From Acetobacteraceae bacterium (GTDB taxonomy: Bacteria > Pseudomonadota > Alphaproteobacteria > Acetobacterales > Acetobacteraceae), in the NCBI GenBank assembly GCA_027482245.1, contig JAIXWG010000065.1, positions 62,001 to 126,000 of the forward strand: DNA of 64,000 bases, written 5' to 3'. Below are positions 18,173-27,209 of this stretch, in pieces. The translations under genes were made by a program, and so were the position numbers. Within the stretch, counting starts at the first letter, position 1. Every line of letters starts with the position of its first letter. Under the pieces are notes generated by a model. The model worked only from the letters and a program-made list of their open reading frames with translations, was not told where the DNA came from and did no database searches.

Positions 18173-18721
18173 ATGTCGCTCGAAGCCATCCGCAACCGCC
18201 TGCCCGACTATGCCAAGGACCTGAAGCTGAACATCGGCAGCCTGGCGACCGAGCCGGCGCTGACGCAGCAGCAGCGCGCCGGCACCTTCGTCGCCTCCGC
18301 CATCGCCAGCCGCAACGCGGAGCTGACCGCGGCGCTGGTCGCGGAGTTCGGCGCGCAGCTCACGCCGGAAGCGCTGACCGCCGCCAAGGCCGCGGCCGCG
18401 ATCATGGGCATGAACAACGTCTACTACCGCTTCACCCACCTCGTCGGCGGCGACTACGCCTCCATGCCCGCCAAGCTGCGCATGAACATCATGGCGAAGC
18501 CCGGCGTGGAAAAGGTGGATTTCGAGCTCTGGTCGCTTGCCGTCTCCGCCATCAATGGCTGCGGCATGTGCATGGAGAGCCATGAAAAGGTCGTCCTGCA
18601 TGGCGGCCTCGGCAAGGAACAGGTGCAGGCCGCCGTCCGCATCGCCGCCGTCGTCCATGCCGTCGCCGGCGTGCTCGATGCGGAAGATGCGCTGGCCAGC
18701 ACGCTCCGCGCCGCCGCCTGA
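18173..18721 (+). CDS. ahpD: Alkyl hydroperoxidase AhpD
   Basis: A 182-residue carboxymuconolactone-decarboxylase-like helical protein that recycles oxidised AhpC and has weak peroxidase activity itself. The active-site signature is INGCGMCMESHEKVV near residue 130, with the CxxC pair and the proton-relay Glu and His. The start MSLEAIRNRLPDYAKDLKLNIG is the normal family N-terminus; an upstream Pro-rich extension covers the palindrome and is not coding. It follows ahpC in the same orientation and ends just before a double hairpin. Confidence 0.93.
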   Translation: MSLEAIRNRLPDYAKDLKLNIGSLATEPALTQQQRAGTFVASAIASRNAELTAALVAEFGAQLTPEALTAAKAAAAIMGMNNVYYRFTHLVGGDYASMPAKLRMNIMAKPGVEKVDFELWSLAVSAINGCGMCMESHEKVVLHGGLGKEQVQAAVRIAAVVHAVAGVLDAEDALASTLRAAA

Positions 18722-18730
18722 CCCCGAAGG

Positions 18731-18790
18731 CCCTTGCGCATGACGGCGCAAGGGTCCCCGGATGCGTTGCGCCAAGGGCCGCCCTTGGCG
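18731..18790. terminator. Paired hairpins between convergent ahpD and EthD gene
   Basis: Two perfect 9-bp stems lie in the 113-base gap between converging genes: CCCTTGCGC/GCGCAAGGG (18731-18739 with 18746-18754) and CGCCAAGGG/CCCTTGGCG (18770-18778 with 18782-18790). Both share an AAGGG arm, so alternative pairings are possible. They lack long U-tracts but are well placed for bidirectional termination. Confidence 0.6.
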
Positions 18791-18834
18791 TGACGCCCGG
18801 GCCTGGCCGATGACCGGTCGGCTCGAAAAAGTCC

Positions 18835-19527
18835 CTACGCCTTCAGCACGTGCTCCGTGGTGTAGAGCCGCGTGGCGCGCGCCAGGAAATGCCCGACATC
18901 GTGGATGATGGCCTGGCGCCCCGCCTCGCTGTCGAACCACCTTGCCGCCATCACTTCGGCCGAGGGGAAGTGCAGCTCCGCCACGCCGCCGAAGCGCGGC
19001 ACCGGCAGTTCCCCCGGCCCGATCGCCTCCACCCAGTCCCGCACATAGCGTCCCATGCCGACATGGACGCGCAGCGCCAGGCTGGCGTGATGCATCCAGA
19101 GACGGCGCGCCGTCGCAGGCGGCAGATCCTCGTGGAAGCACATCAGCGCCAGGAACTTCACGCCGGGCGCCGGCGCGCCGGCGGGACGCGCCAGCTGATC
19201 CTTCTCCACCGTCTCCGCCACGCGGATCGAGGCCTGGGGCAGCCCAGCCACGCGCGGCGCCAGCCAGGCCAGCGCGGCGTCCAGCGCATCTCCATCGCCC
19301 CAGGCATCGATCACCGCGTCGAAGGCCGGCTCGGCCGGCGGCGGGGCCTCGCCCGGGCGCTGCCAGGGGGGCACGGCGGGTGTGGCATCGACCAGGCAGG
19401 CGGAGAGCGCGGTGAGCCGCGGCACCGCGGCCAGCAGCCCGGGCGCGAGGCCCGCCCGCACCTCCGCCCGGAAAGCCGCGCGATCCGCGCCGGGCGGCGC
19501 CGCCAGGAAGACCCGGTGCTTGCCCAT
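18835..19527 (-). CDS. EthD-domain-like protein
   Basis: A 230-residue cytosolic protein with two ferredoxin-like (dimeric alpha/beta barrel) halves. The C-terminal half has VKFLALMCFHEDLP, ARRLWMHHASLALRVHVGMGRYVRDWVEA and GVAELHFPSAEVMAARWFDSEAG, as in EthD/EthD-like proteins. The function is unknown; relatives accompany degradative enzymes. The start at 19527 (MGKHRVFLA) gives a one-base TGATG overlap with the upstream peptidase gene, so the pair is translationally coupled. Confidence 0.65.
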   Translation of the reverse strand: MGKHRVFLAAPPGADRAAFRAEVRAGLAPGLLAAVPRLTALSACLVDATPAVPPWQRPGEAPPPAEPAFDAVIDAWGDGDALDAALAWLAPRVAGLPQASIRVAETVEKDQLARPAGAPAPGVKFLALMCFHEDLPPATARRLWMHHASLALRVHVGMGRYVRDWVEAIGPGELPVPRFGGVAELHFPSAEVMAARWFDSEAGRQAIIHDVGHFLARATRLYTTEHVLKA

Positions 19528-20801
19528 CACCGCACCCCGCACCAATCCGCGATGAAGGCGGCGATGGTCACGGTGCAGGTCTTGAGGTCGGCGAGCGAGG
19601 TCCGCTCATCGAACCCATGCGCGCCCTCCCCCTTCGGCCCGTAGCAGAGGCCGGGGACGCCCATGTACAGCCCGTAGTAGCGCGTGTCGTTGACGGCGGT
19701 GCTGCGCCGTTCCGGCATCGCACCGCCATGCACGGCCTGGTGGGCGGCCGCCAGCACCGCCTCGGCCTCCGACCCCGGCTCCAGCACATAGGGATCGGTC
19801 TGGAAGCCGTGGAAGGTGATCTCGGGCGGGTTGTTGGCCAGGAAGGCGTCGCCCTTCGCCGCCGCCTTCACCACCGCCTCCACCCCGGCCATGGCCTCCT
19901 CCGGCGTCGTGCCGGGCAGCAGGCCGATGCGGCAATCGACCTCGCACCAGGATGGGGTGGAGGACGCCCAGTCCCCGCCCCGGATGATGCCGGGGTTGAA
20001 CTTGATGGGGTCCGTGGCGCCGTACCAGGGATTGTCCCGCCCGGCCTCGTTCAGCGTCTTCGTATGCGCATAGAGCGCCTGGATCAGCGCATAGGCGGAC
20101 ATGATGGCGTTGGTGCCGTCCTGCGCCACCATGACATGGACGGGCACGCCCCGGACCTTGAGGCGGAACCAGATGGTGCCGGTCTGGCTGCGGGTGATGG
20201 CGTGGCCGGTCGGTTCCGGGATCAGCGCGGCCTCCGCCCGGTAGCCCCGCAGCAGCGTCGCCAGCGCGCCGTTCCCGGTGCTCTCCTCCTCCGTCACGGT
20301 CTGGAGGTAGACATCGGCCGCAGGCTCCAGCCCCGCCGCGCGGATCGCATCCATGGCGAAGACCATGGCGGCGACGCCCGCCTTCATGTCATGCGCGCCG
20401 CGGCCGTAGAGCCATCCGTCCCGGATCACGGCGGCATAGGGCGGGTGCGTCCACATCTCGTGCGGGCCTTCCGGCACGACGTCGATATGCCCCTGCAGGA
20501 TCAGGCTGCGGCCGGTCGGGTTGGCCGCGCGATGCGCCGCCACGACCTGCACGCTCCGCGCCGGATCCGCATCCACCATCGGCGCCGCCTTGGGGTGCCC
20601 GGCCAGCGGCACGTCCGCCAGGGTGAAGCGGTCCATCGCATAGCCGCGCGACCCGAGTTCCCGGTGCATCCAGTCCTGCAGCGGCGCCTCCGCCCCCCGC
20701 AGCGAGGGGAAGCGCACGAGGTCCTGCAGGAACGCCACCTCCTTCTCGAACCCCGCCTCCACGGCGGCGCGCAGGCGGTCGAGGATCGCGGGGTCGGGCA
20801 T
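19527..20801 (-). CDS. M20-family metallopeptidase (ArgE/DapE type)
   Basis: A 424-residue di-zinc hydrolase. Metal ligands and catalytic residues are in place: LILQGHIDVVPEGP (first His-x-Asp), GRGAHDMKAGVAA (bridging Asp) and TVTEEESTGNGALATLL (general base Glu and ligand Glu). The dimerisation domain sits between about residues 200 and 320, and a late ligand His is in EGAHGFDE. The family deacylates amino-acid derivatives such as acetylornithine or succinyl-diaminopimelate; the exact substrate is not visible. It is first in the operon with the EthD gene. The start at 20801 (MPDPAILDRLRAAV) is a usual family N-terminus. Confidence 0.88.
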   Translation of the reverse strand: MPDPAILDRLRAAVEAGFEKEVAFLQDLVRFPSLRGAEAPLQDWMHRELGSRGYAMDRFTLADVPLAGHPKAAPMVDADPARSVQVVAAHRAANPTGRSLILQGHIDVVPEGPHEMWTHPPYAAVIRDGWLYGRGAHDMKAGVAAMVFAMDAIRAAGLEPAADVYLQTVTEEESTGNGALATLLRGYRAEAALIPEPTGHAITRSQTGTIWFRLKVRGVPVHVMVAQDGTNAIMSAYALIQALYAHTKTLNEAGRDNPWYGATDPIKFNPGIIRGGDWASSTPSWCEVDCRIGLLPGTTPEEAMAGVEAVVKAAAKGDAFLANNPPEITFHGFQTDPYVLEPGSEAEAVLAAAHQAVHGGAMPERRSTAVNDTRYYGLYMGVPGLCYGPKGEGAHGFDERTSLADLKTCTVTIAAFIADWCGVR

Positions 20802-20862
20802 GCGGCGCGGCCTTGGGCTGTTGCCCTGCCATGGAACACCGGGCCGCGCGGCTTGCGAAGGG

Positions 20863-21741
20863 TCAGAGGTCCAGCACCGCGGTCGCGAAGGCCTCCGGCG
20901 CCTCCTGCGGCACGTTGTGGCCGATGCGCGGCAGCACCCGGCGCTCATACGGGCCGGTGAAGTGGCGGTGATGGCCCTCCGACTGCGCGGCGGGGCCGAC
21001 GCCGTCGCTGCCGCCATGCAGGTTGATGCTGGGCACGCCGATCGCGGGCCGTGCCGCCAGCGCGGCCTCCACGGCGTCATGCGCCGGATCGCCCGCCGCA
21101 TAGCCGAAGCGGTGGCGGTAGGACTGGATCACGACGGCGACGAAATCCGGGTTGTCGAAGGCCTCGGCGCTGGCCTCGAAACTCGCTTCATCGAATTCCC
21201 AGTCGGGCGACCAGAGCCGCCACAGCAGCTTCGCGATCCCGCGCCGATCCGCCTCCAGCCCCGCGCGGCCGCGCTCCGTGTGGAAGTAGTACTGGTACCA
21301 CCACCGGTGCTCCTGCTCCGCCGAAGCCGGCCGCACCGAAGCCGCGATGTCCTGGATGTTGTAGCCCGTGCAGGTCACGAGGCCCGCCACGCGCGCAGGC
21401 CAGAGCGCCGCCACGATGCAGGCCGCGCGCCCGCCCCAGTCATAGCCGCCGAGCACCGCACGCTCGATCCCGAGCGCATCGAGGAAGTCGAGCAGATCCT
21501 GCCCCAGCGCCGCCTGCTGCCCGGATCGCGGCGTTGCCGGCGAGAGGAACCGCGTCGGCCCATAGCCGCGGAGGTAGGGCACCAGGCAGCGCCGACCTTC
21601 CGCCACCAGCCGCGCGACGACCTCGTCGTAACCCCGCGGCGCGTAGGGAAAGCCGTGCAGCAGCACGACGGGCAGGCCATCAAGCGGCCCGCTTTCCTCA
21701 TAGGCGATGTCGAGGACGGGGGTGCGGGCGTGCCGGATCAT
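20863..21741 (-). CDS. Alpha/beta hydrolase (epoxide hydrolase/haloalkane dehalogenase group)
   Basis: A 292-residue hydrolase. The oxyanion-hole segment VVLLHGFPYAPRGYDEV is followed by RGYGPTRF, a nucleophile elbow LGGYDWGGRAAC and a terminal histidine in RIGHNVPQEAP. An Asp at the nucleophile position, rather than Ser, places it with epoxide hydrolases and haloalkane dehalogenases, which form an ester intermediate. No signal peptide is seen. It lies 61 bases upstream of the M20 gene's start on the same strand, so it may be part of that operon. Confidence 0.85.
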   Translation of the reverse strand: MIRHARTPVLDIAYEESGPLDGLPVVLLHGFPYAPRGYDEVVARLVAEGRRCLVPYLRGYGPTRFLSPATPRSGQQAALGQDLLDFLDALGIERAVLGGYDWGGRAACIVAALWPARVAGLVTCTGYNIQDIAASVRPASAEQEHRWWYQYYFHTERGRAGLEADRRGIAKLLWRLWSPDWEFDEASFEASAEAFDNPDFVAVVIQSYRHRFGYAAGDPAHDAVEAALAARPAIGVPSINLHGGSDGVGPAAQSEGHHRHFTGPYERRVLPRIGHNVPQEAPEAFATAVLDL

Positions 21742-21789
21742 GCGCGGATCATGGCCCTTCCCGGCACGCGCCGGGAAGGGCCTGGCGGG

Positions 21790-22812
21790 TCACCGCATCG
21801 GGGGCGCGTATTGCAGCCCGCCTCGGGTCCAGAGGTTGTTGATCCCGCGCGGGGAGCCGAGCGGCGTGATGTGGCGCTCCCACAGCTCCCCGAAATTGCC
21901 GACGCTGCGGATCACGCGCACCGCCCAGTCATTCTCCACGCCCAGCATCCGGCCGAGGTCGCCCGTGCGGCCCGTGAAGCGCTGCACATCCGGGTTGGTG
22001 CTGGTCAGGAAGCTGTCCACATTCGCCTGGGTGATGCCCATCTCCTCCGCGGTCACCAGCGCGAAGTGGGTCCAGCGCACGATGTCGAACCAGCGGAAAT
22101 CGCCCTTCCGTACCAGCGGCCCGAGCGGCTCCTTGGAGATGACTTCCGGCAGCAGCACGTAGTCATTCGCCTGAGCCCCCTGCCCCGCGCGGAAGGCCGC
22201 GAGCGTCGAGGTGTCCGACGAATAGGCGTCGCAGCGCCCCGCGACGAAGGAGGAGCGGATCTCCTCGATGCTGTCGAACAGCACGGGCCGCAGCTGCATC
22301 CGGTTGGCGCGGAAGTAGTCCGCGACATTCAGCTCCGTCGTGGAGCCCGCCTGCAGGCAGACGCTCGCGCCATCCAGCTGCGTGGCGGAGGTGACGCCGA
22401 GGCTGCGGCGCACCATGAAGCCGTTGCCGTCGTAGTAGTTGACGCCGGCGAAAACGAGGCCGAGCTGCGCCTCCCGCGACAGGGTCCAGGTGGTGGCGCG
22501 CACCAGCAGGTCGATCTCACCGGCCTGCAGCGCGGTGAAGCGCTGCTGCGCCGAAAGCGGCACGAAGCGCACCTTCTCCGGATCGCCCAGCAGGGCCGCG
22601 GCGACGGCGCGGCAGTAATCGGCATCCAGGCCGCGGAACACGCCGCGGCTGTCCGGCGTCGCGAAGCCGATGGTGTTCGGCGTGACGCCGCAGGCCACCT
22701 GGCCGCGCGCGCGGATGGCGGCGACGGTATCCACGGGCGCCGCCGGCGCCTGGGCCAGCGCCGGCAGCGCGGAAGCCAGCAGCGCGACGGCGCCGGCAAG
22801 GAAGCGTTTCAT
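21790..22812 (-). CDS. AapJ-type amino-acid ABC transporter substrate-binding protein (copy 2)
   Basis: A periplasmic family-3 solute-binding protein of 340 residues with a Sec signal ending in ALPALAQ. Family landmarks include VAAIRARGQVACGVTPNTIGF, FRGLDADYCRAVAAALLGD, STQQRF-like SAQQRF and RATTWTLSREAQLG. It matches the AapJ/BztA general L-amino-acid group. It lies 75 bases downstream of a close paralogue with the same C-terminal 20 residues, so a tandem duplication is clear. No permease or ATPase genes are adjacent, which is unusual; transport partners must be encoded elsewhere. Confidence 0.9.
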   Translation of the reverse strand: MKRFLAGAVALLASALPALAQAPAAPVDTVAAIRARGQVACGVTPNTIGFATPDSRGVFRGLDADYCRAVAAALLGDPEKVRFVPLSAQQRFTALQAGEIDLLVRATTWTLSREAQLGLVFAGVNYYDGNGFMVRRSLGVTSATQLDGASVCLQAGSTTELNVADYFRANRMQLRPVLFDSIEEIRSSFVAGRCDAYSSDTSTLAAFRAGQGAQANDYVLLPEVISKEPLGPLVRKGDFRWFDIVRWTHFALVTAEEMGITQANVDSFLTSTNPDVQRFTGRTGDLGRMLGVENDWAVRVIRSVGNFGELWERHITPLGSPRGINNLWTRGGLQYAPPMR

Positions 22813-22887
22813 GTCTGTGATCCCTCAACGAAGAAGGGGGCGGCGGTCACCCGCCACCCCCGGAAACCGCACCTGTCGGCGCAGGAC

Positions 22888-23922
22888 TCAGCGCATCGGG
22901 GGCGCGTATTGCAGCCCGCCGCGGGTCCAGAGGTTGTTGATGCCGCGCGGGAAGCCGATCGGCGTCATGTTGCGCTCCCAGATCTCGCCGTAGTTGCCCA
23001 CCGCGCGGATCACCTTCACCGCCCAGTCATTGTCGAGCCCCATCATCCGGCCGAGGTCGCCCGTGCGGCCGACGAAGCGCTGGATGTCGGGGTTGGCGCT
23101 GTTCAGGAAGGTGTCCACGTTGGCCTGGGTGATGCCGAACTCCTCCGCCGTCACGAGGGCGAAGTGGGTCCAGCGCACGATGTCGAAGAAGCGCCAGTCG
23201 CCCTTGCGGACCACCGGGCCCAGCGGTTCCTTGCTGATGATCTCCGGCAGCAGCAGGTAGCGGTTGGCGTTGGCACCCTGGCTGGCGGCGAAGGAGGCGA
23301 GCGAGGAGGCGTCATTCGTGTAGGCGTCGCAGCGGCGGGAGATGAAGGCGCTGCGGATTTCCTCGATGCTCTCGATCACCACCGGCGTGAAGCGGAGGCG
23401 ATTGGCGCGGAAGAAGTCGGCCATGTTCAGCTCGGTCGTCGTGCCGGGCTGCACGCAGACCGTCGCGCCGTCCAGCTGCCGGGCGGAGGTCACGCCGCTG
23501 TCGCGGTGCACCATGAAGCCCTGGCCGTCATAGACGTTGATGGCGGCGAATTCGAAGCCCAGCGAGGCCTCCCGCGCCAGGGTCCAGGTCGTGCTGCGCA
23601 CCAGCAGGTCGATCTCGCCGGACTGCAGCATGGTGAAGCGCTGCTGGGTGGAGGAGGGGACGACGCGGATGCGGTTGCCGTCGCCGAGGATCGCGGCCGC
23701 GACGGCGCGGCAGTAATCCACGTCGATCCCGCGCCAGTTGCCCTGGCTGTCCGGCAGGGAGAAGCCGACGGTGGACGGCGCGTGCGAGCAGATGAGCTGG
23801 TTGCGCGCGCGGATGGCGGCCACGGTGTCGGCGGCGGCGGGCTGCTGCGCCATGGCGGGGGCCACGGTCAGCGCACCCAGAACAGCGGCGCCGAGGGCGG
23901 CGCCGATCTTCGCAAGTTTCAT
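22888..23922 (-). CDS. AapJ-type amino-acid ABC transporter substrate-binding protein (copy 1)
   Basis: A 344-residue paralogue of the downstream gene with a Sec signal ending APAMAQQ. The two align over the whole length, but this copy reads LICSHAPSTVGF where the other has VACGVTPNTIGF, and NWRGIDVDYC for VFRGLDADYC. Differences near the ligand pocket suggest divergence in ligand preference. The ATG at 23922 begins MKLAKIGAALGAAVL. A 148-base upstream region separates it from the next gene and probably holds the promoter for both copies. Confidence 0.9.
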   Translation of the reverse strand: MKLAKIGAALGAAVLGALTVAPAMAQQPAAADTVAAIRARNQLICSHAPSTVGFSLPDSQGNWRGIDVDYCRAVAAAILGDGNRIRVVPSSTQQRFTMLQSGEIDLLVRSTTWTLAREASLGFEFAAINVYDGQGFMVHRDSGVTSARQLDGATVCVQPGTTTELNMADFFRANRLRFTPVVIESIEEIRSAFISRRCDAYTNDASSLASFAASQGANANRYLLLPEIISKEPLGPVVRKGDWRFFDIVRWTHFALVTAEEFGITQANVDTFLNSANPDIQRFVGRTGDLGRMMGLDNDWAVKVIRAVGNYGEIWERNMTPIGFPRGINNLWTRGGLQYAPPMR

Positions 23923-24070
23923 TCGTGAAGCTCTCCCAAGAAGCCTGTTGTAGTGCGCCGGACGGCTCCGGCGGACAACACAGTGTCATTGGGCCTTGCG
24001 CGACCGGCAAGGGGGCGATGCGTGGTTTCCCGCGTAACGGTTTCGCCCCTGCCCGCGGAAGCGGCAGCTT

Positions 24071-24430
24071 TCAGGCAACAAGCGTGCGCCAGCGATCCTC
24101 CTTGAAGCCCACCAGCAGCCGGTCGCCGGCCTCCAGCACCGGCCGCTTGATGACGGAGGGCTGCGCCAGCATCAGGGCGATGGCCCGCTTCTGGTCGATC
24201 CCCTCCCGCTCCGCCTCCGGCAGCTTGCGGAAGGTGGTGCCGGCGCGGTTCAGCAGCGCCTCCCACCCCGCCTTCGCGGCCCAGCCCTCCAGCTCGCTCC
24301 GGGTCGGCGGCTCCGCCTTGTAGTCGCGGAAGCGATGCTCGATTCCCGCCGCCTCCAGCCAGGCGCGGGCCTTCTTCATCGTGTCGCAGTTCCTGATGCC
24401 GTGGATGGTCACGGGGCGGGACTCGGGCAT
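24071..24430 (-). CDS. ArsC/Spx-family protein (YffB-like)
   Basis: A 119-residue thioredoxin-fold protein. The N-terminal VTIHGIRNCDTMKKARAWLEAAGIEHRFRDYK has the single active-type Cys, and the C-terminal half has RAIALMLAQPSVIKRPVLEAGDRLLVGF with the conserved basic residues of ArsC-like proteins. The sequence is closest to YffB, a glutathione-dependent thiol reductase, rather than true arsenate reductases; no ars genes are nearby. It follows the DUF2269 gene by 11 bases in what appears to be an operon. Confidence 0.85.
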   Translation of the reverse strand: MPESRPVTIHGIRNCDTMKKARAWLEAAGIEHRFRDYKAEPPTRSELEGWAAKAGWEALLNRAGTTFRKLPEAEREGIDQKRAIALMLAQPSVIKRPVLEAGDRLLVGFKEDRWRTLVA

Positions 24431-24441
24431 GGCGGATCTCC

Positions 24442-24912
24442 TCAGAGGCTGGGCTTTGCCACCATCAGCACGACGATGCCCAGCACCGCCGCGAAGGCCG
24501 GGAAGCCACAGGCGAACCAGGCGCGGAACAGGCGGTGGTATTCCGGCGGCAGCGCCGTGCCCGCCGCCAACGCGTCCCGCGCCAAGTTGCGCATGCGCCA
24601 CTGCATCCAGACCACCGGCAGCCAGAACAGGCCGGTGACGACGTACAGCGCGATGCTGGCCAGCAGCCAGGCATCGGTGAGCGCATGCCCCGCCATCCAG
24701 GCGAGCGCCAAGCCCGTGACGGGCTGCGCCACCACCGCCGTCGCGGTGAAGATCGTGTCCGCCACGACGACCACCCCAGCGGTGTGGGCGACGGTTCGCG
24801 CATCCCCCGTGCGATGCGCCATCAGCATGAAGAAGGCGATGCCCGCCCCGGTGCCGAGCAGCACCGCCGCGCCGATCACATGCAGTACCTTCACCACGAG
24901 GAAGAGGCTCAC
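24442..24912 (-). CDS. DUF2269 family membrane protein
   Basis: A 156-residue integral membrane protein with four hydrophobic segments (about residues 5-25, 45-70, 78-98 and 132-152) and the DUF2269 pattern VVKVLHVIGAAVLLGTGAGIAFF and PVVWMQWRMRNLA. The function is unknown. The start is a GTG at 24912 that overlaps the SDR-DoxX stop by four bases (GTGA), and no other start is needed. Confidence 0.82.
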   Translation of the reverse strand: MSLFLVVKVLHVIGAAVLLGTGAGIAFFMLMAHRTGDARTVAHTAGVVVVADTIFTATAVVAQPVTGLALAWMAGHALTDAWLLASIALYVVTGLFWLPVVWMQWRMRNLARDALAAGTALPPEYHRLFRAWFACGFPAFAAVLGIVVLMVAKPSL

Positions 24913-26195
24913 CGGTCCTCCAGCAGCGCCATCGCCACCACCGCCAGCATCGCCGCCGGCAGGGTCTTCACCAGCACCCCCAGCGGATCGAGCCAGAGGT
25001 CCGGCCGCCACAGCGTGGCGCCGCCGAGATAGCCCGCCGTCACCGCCAGCATCCCCCAGAGCGCCAGCCGCGCGCCGCGCCGGTGCAGCGCCAGCAGGCC
25101 GAGCGCGATGTCGGCCAGGCTGCCGCCCAGCACCGCGGCGCGGGCGAGCCCGGGCGTGAAGCCCGCCACCTCCAGCACCGAAGCGGCCTCCGCCGGCCGC
25201 GCCAGGCCGACCAGGCCGGAGACCAGCCAGAACAGCGCCAGCATCCCGATCACCGCCGGCTTCAGCAGATAGAGTCGCGCGAACCAGGCCTCCTGCGCCC
25301 CCGCGGGATGGGCGGCGAGCCAGGCGCCGAGCCCCCGCACCGGCCGCCCCAGCAGCGCCACCGCCGCCGCGCCATCCCCACGCACACCGGCCTCCAGCTG
25401 CGCCAGCGAGGTGGATCGCATCGGGCTCCGCCAGCCCAGCCAGGCCAGCCCATCCGCCAGCCGCGCGCCGGCCACCGCGACGAAGCCCGGCACCGCCACC
25501 ACCGGCGCCGGCGCCAGGCCGAGCCACGCCCGCAGCCCCGCCAGGATATCCCGCAGTGTCGTCGGCTCAAGCGCCACCAGGTCGATGGCGACGCCGCGCG
25601 GTGGCCCGGGGCGCAGCGCGGCGACCACGGCCGCCGCGACGTCATCCGCCCCCACCACCTGCACCACGCGCCCGGGATGCAGCGCCGGCACCACCAGCGG
25701 AAAGGCCGCCAGCGCGCGCAGCAGGGCGGAGCCGCCATAGGCAACGGGCGCCAGCACCAGGCCGGGCCGCAGCACCAGCCAGTCCAGCCCGGACCGCGCC
25801 AGCAGCGCATCACCCTCCCGCTTCGTGGCGCCGAAGGCCCCGGGGCTCTCCGCGACCCCCGCGGCGGAGACCTGGATGAAGCGCCGCACGCCCGCCGCCT
25901 CGCAGGCCGCGACCAGCCGGGCCAGGCCCGCGACATGCACCCCCGCCAGGCTGTCCGCCGGCCCGTCCTGCAGCGCGCCGGCGCAGTTCACCACCGCGGA
26001 GACGCCGGCCAGCGCCGGCGCCCAATCCGCCGCCGGATCGGCCAGGTCGATCCGGTGCCAGCGCACCGATGGCTGCCGCCGTGCCGCCTGCGCCACCCCG
26101 CGCCCCGCCCCCGCCACCGGATGTCCCGCCGCCAGCAGCGCCGCCACCACGGCACCACCGATCAGCCCATGGCCGCCGATGACGAGGATCGTCAC
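24909..26195 (-). CDS. NAD(P)-binding SDR fused to a DoxX-like membrane domain
   Basis: A 428-residue two-part protein. Residues 1-280 form an atypical (NDUFA9/NmrA-like) Rossmann domain with MTILVIGGHGLIGGAVVAALL at the dinucleotide site and RFIQVSAAGV in the middle. Residues 300-428 hold four hydrophobic helices (LLKPAVIGMLALFWLVSGLVG, LGGSLADIALGLLAL, MLAVTAGYLGGATL, AAMLAVVAMALL) typical of the DoxX-like family. It probably acts at the inner membrane on a quinone or lipid, but no substrate is evident. It overlaps both neighbours by four bases, so the three-gene run is translationally coupled. Confidence 0.85.
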   Translation of the reverse strand: MTILVIGGHGLIGGAVVAALLAAGHPVAGAGRGVAQAARRQPSVRWHRIDLADPAADWAPALAGVSAVVNCAGALQDGPADSLAGVHVAGLARLVAACEAAGVRRFIQVSAAGVAESPGAFGATKREGDALLARSGLDWLVLRPGLVLAPVAYGGSALLRALAAFPLVVPALHPGRVVQVVGADDVAAAVVAALRPGPPRGVAIDLVALEPTTLRDILAGLRAWLGLAPAPVVAVPGFVAVAGARLADGLAWLGWRSPMRSTSLAQLEAGVRGDGAAAVALLGRPVRGLGAWLAAHPAGAQEAWFARLYLLKPAVIGMLALFWLVSGLVGLARPAEAASVLEVAGFTPGLARAAVLGGSLADIALGLLALHRRGARLALWGMLAVTAGYLGGATLWRPDLWLDPLGVLVKTLPAAMLAVVAMALLEDR

Positions 26196-27199
26196 GGCGC
26201 CGCGCAGGGAATGGCGATGCTCTGCAATACCGCATCTAGCGCGGACAGCCGGGGGTTGAGCGCCGCCGGGTCGGTCGCGATGCGCTGGCGCAGCGCGGCC
26301 TCATAGGCCGGGCTGGTGCCCTCCCGCGGCTCGGTGGGCTCGCCCTTCGCGGGGGTGGGCTGCGTCTCCGCCGTCACGGTCGCGAAGAACCGCCCGTCCC
26401 GGCTCAGCCCCAGCGCCACATAGGCCAGCCGGTCGAAAGGCCAGACGCGTTCCTGGGTGTGGAAGGCCAGGTAGCGGACCCAGTCGAGGCAGGGCCCGCG
26501 CCGCCGCTCCGCCTGCGCCGCGAAGGCCACGCTGAAATTGCCGGCGGGGAACAGCGGCAGGTCGGTGCGGGCCTCGATCGGCCCCGTGCCGCGCAGCAGC
26601 GCCGCCACCGCTGGCGTCGGATCGGCGGACCAGAGGTCCATCTGCCGCATCGCGTCACGCTGGTAGAGGTGCAGCGTGAAGCCCTCCCCCACCGTCACCG
26701 CCACCCGCGCCGGCCAGCCGGAAGGCGGCGGCGCATCGTCGTAGCGCAGGTCCAGCGGCTCGGTCGTGGCGGCCGGCACCGCCCGCAGCGGCCTTCCATC
26801 CATCCGCACCTCCGCGGGCGACAGCCCGGGATCGACCACGGGATGCCCGGCCGGGTAGCGGGAGAGCGAGAGGGTGTGGAAATCCCGCACCACCACCCGG
26901 TAGCTGCCCGCCTGCGCCGTGCGCATCACCACCCGCCCGTAATCCCGCGCCGCGGCGCCGCCCGGGCCCGAGACCTCGATCGCCGGCTCCGTCGCCGCGC
27001 CCATCACCTGCGCCGCCGGCGCCGTCACGGCCAGCCAATCCCCCGCCGCCAGCGTGACCGCATAGGCGCGGGAGAGATAGGCCTCCGCCCGCGCCGAGGC
27101 ATGCAGGCGCAGCGTGTGCCCGGGGGCGAGGCTCAGCACCTCCTGCCCCCTGGCGGGCAGGGCGGTCAGCAGCAGCAGGCAGGCGAGGATGGCGCGCAT
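26192..27199 (-). CDS. Secreted protein of unknown function
   Basis: A 335-residue protein with a clean Sec signal (MRAILACLLLLTALPARGQ). The mature part is rich in beta strands; VVMRTAQAGSYRVVVRDFHT resembles a peripheral beta-sandwich of the kind seen in periplasmic accessory domains. A central DLRYDDAPPPSGWPARVAV and a single Cys pair (GPCLDWV and IAIPCAAP) may form a disulfide. I do not recognise the family. It is first in the run with the SDR-DoxX and DUF2269 genes and overlaps the former by four bases. Confidence 0.6.
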   Translation of the reverse strand: MRAILACLLLLTALPARGQEVLSLAPGHTLRLHASARAEAYLSRAYAVTLAAGDWLAVTAPAAQVMGAATEPAIEVSGPGGAAARDYGRVVMRTAQAGSYRVVVRDFHTLSLSRYPAGHPVVDPGLSPAEVRMDGRPLRAVPAATTEPLDLRYDDAPPPSGWPARVAVTVGEGFTLHLYQRDAMRQMDLWSADPTPAVAALLRGTGPIEARTDLPLFPAGNFSVAFAAQAERRRGPCLDWVRYLAFHTQERVWPFDRLAYVALGLSRDGRFFATVTAETQPTPAKGEPTEPREGTSPAYEAALRQRIATDPAALNPRLSALDAVLQSIAIPCAAP

Positions 27200-27209
27200 G
27201 GCGCCAGCT

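Noticed and set aside
24071..24430. Arsenate-resistance locus
   Set aside because: The protein is of the YffB type and no arsR, arsB or acr3 gene is adjacent, so arsenate reduction is not supported.
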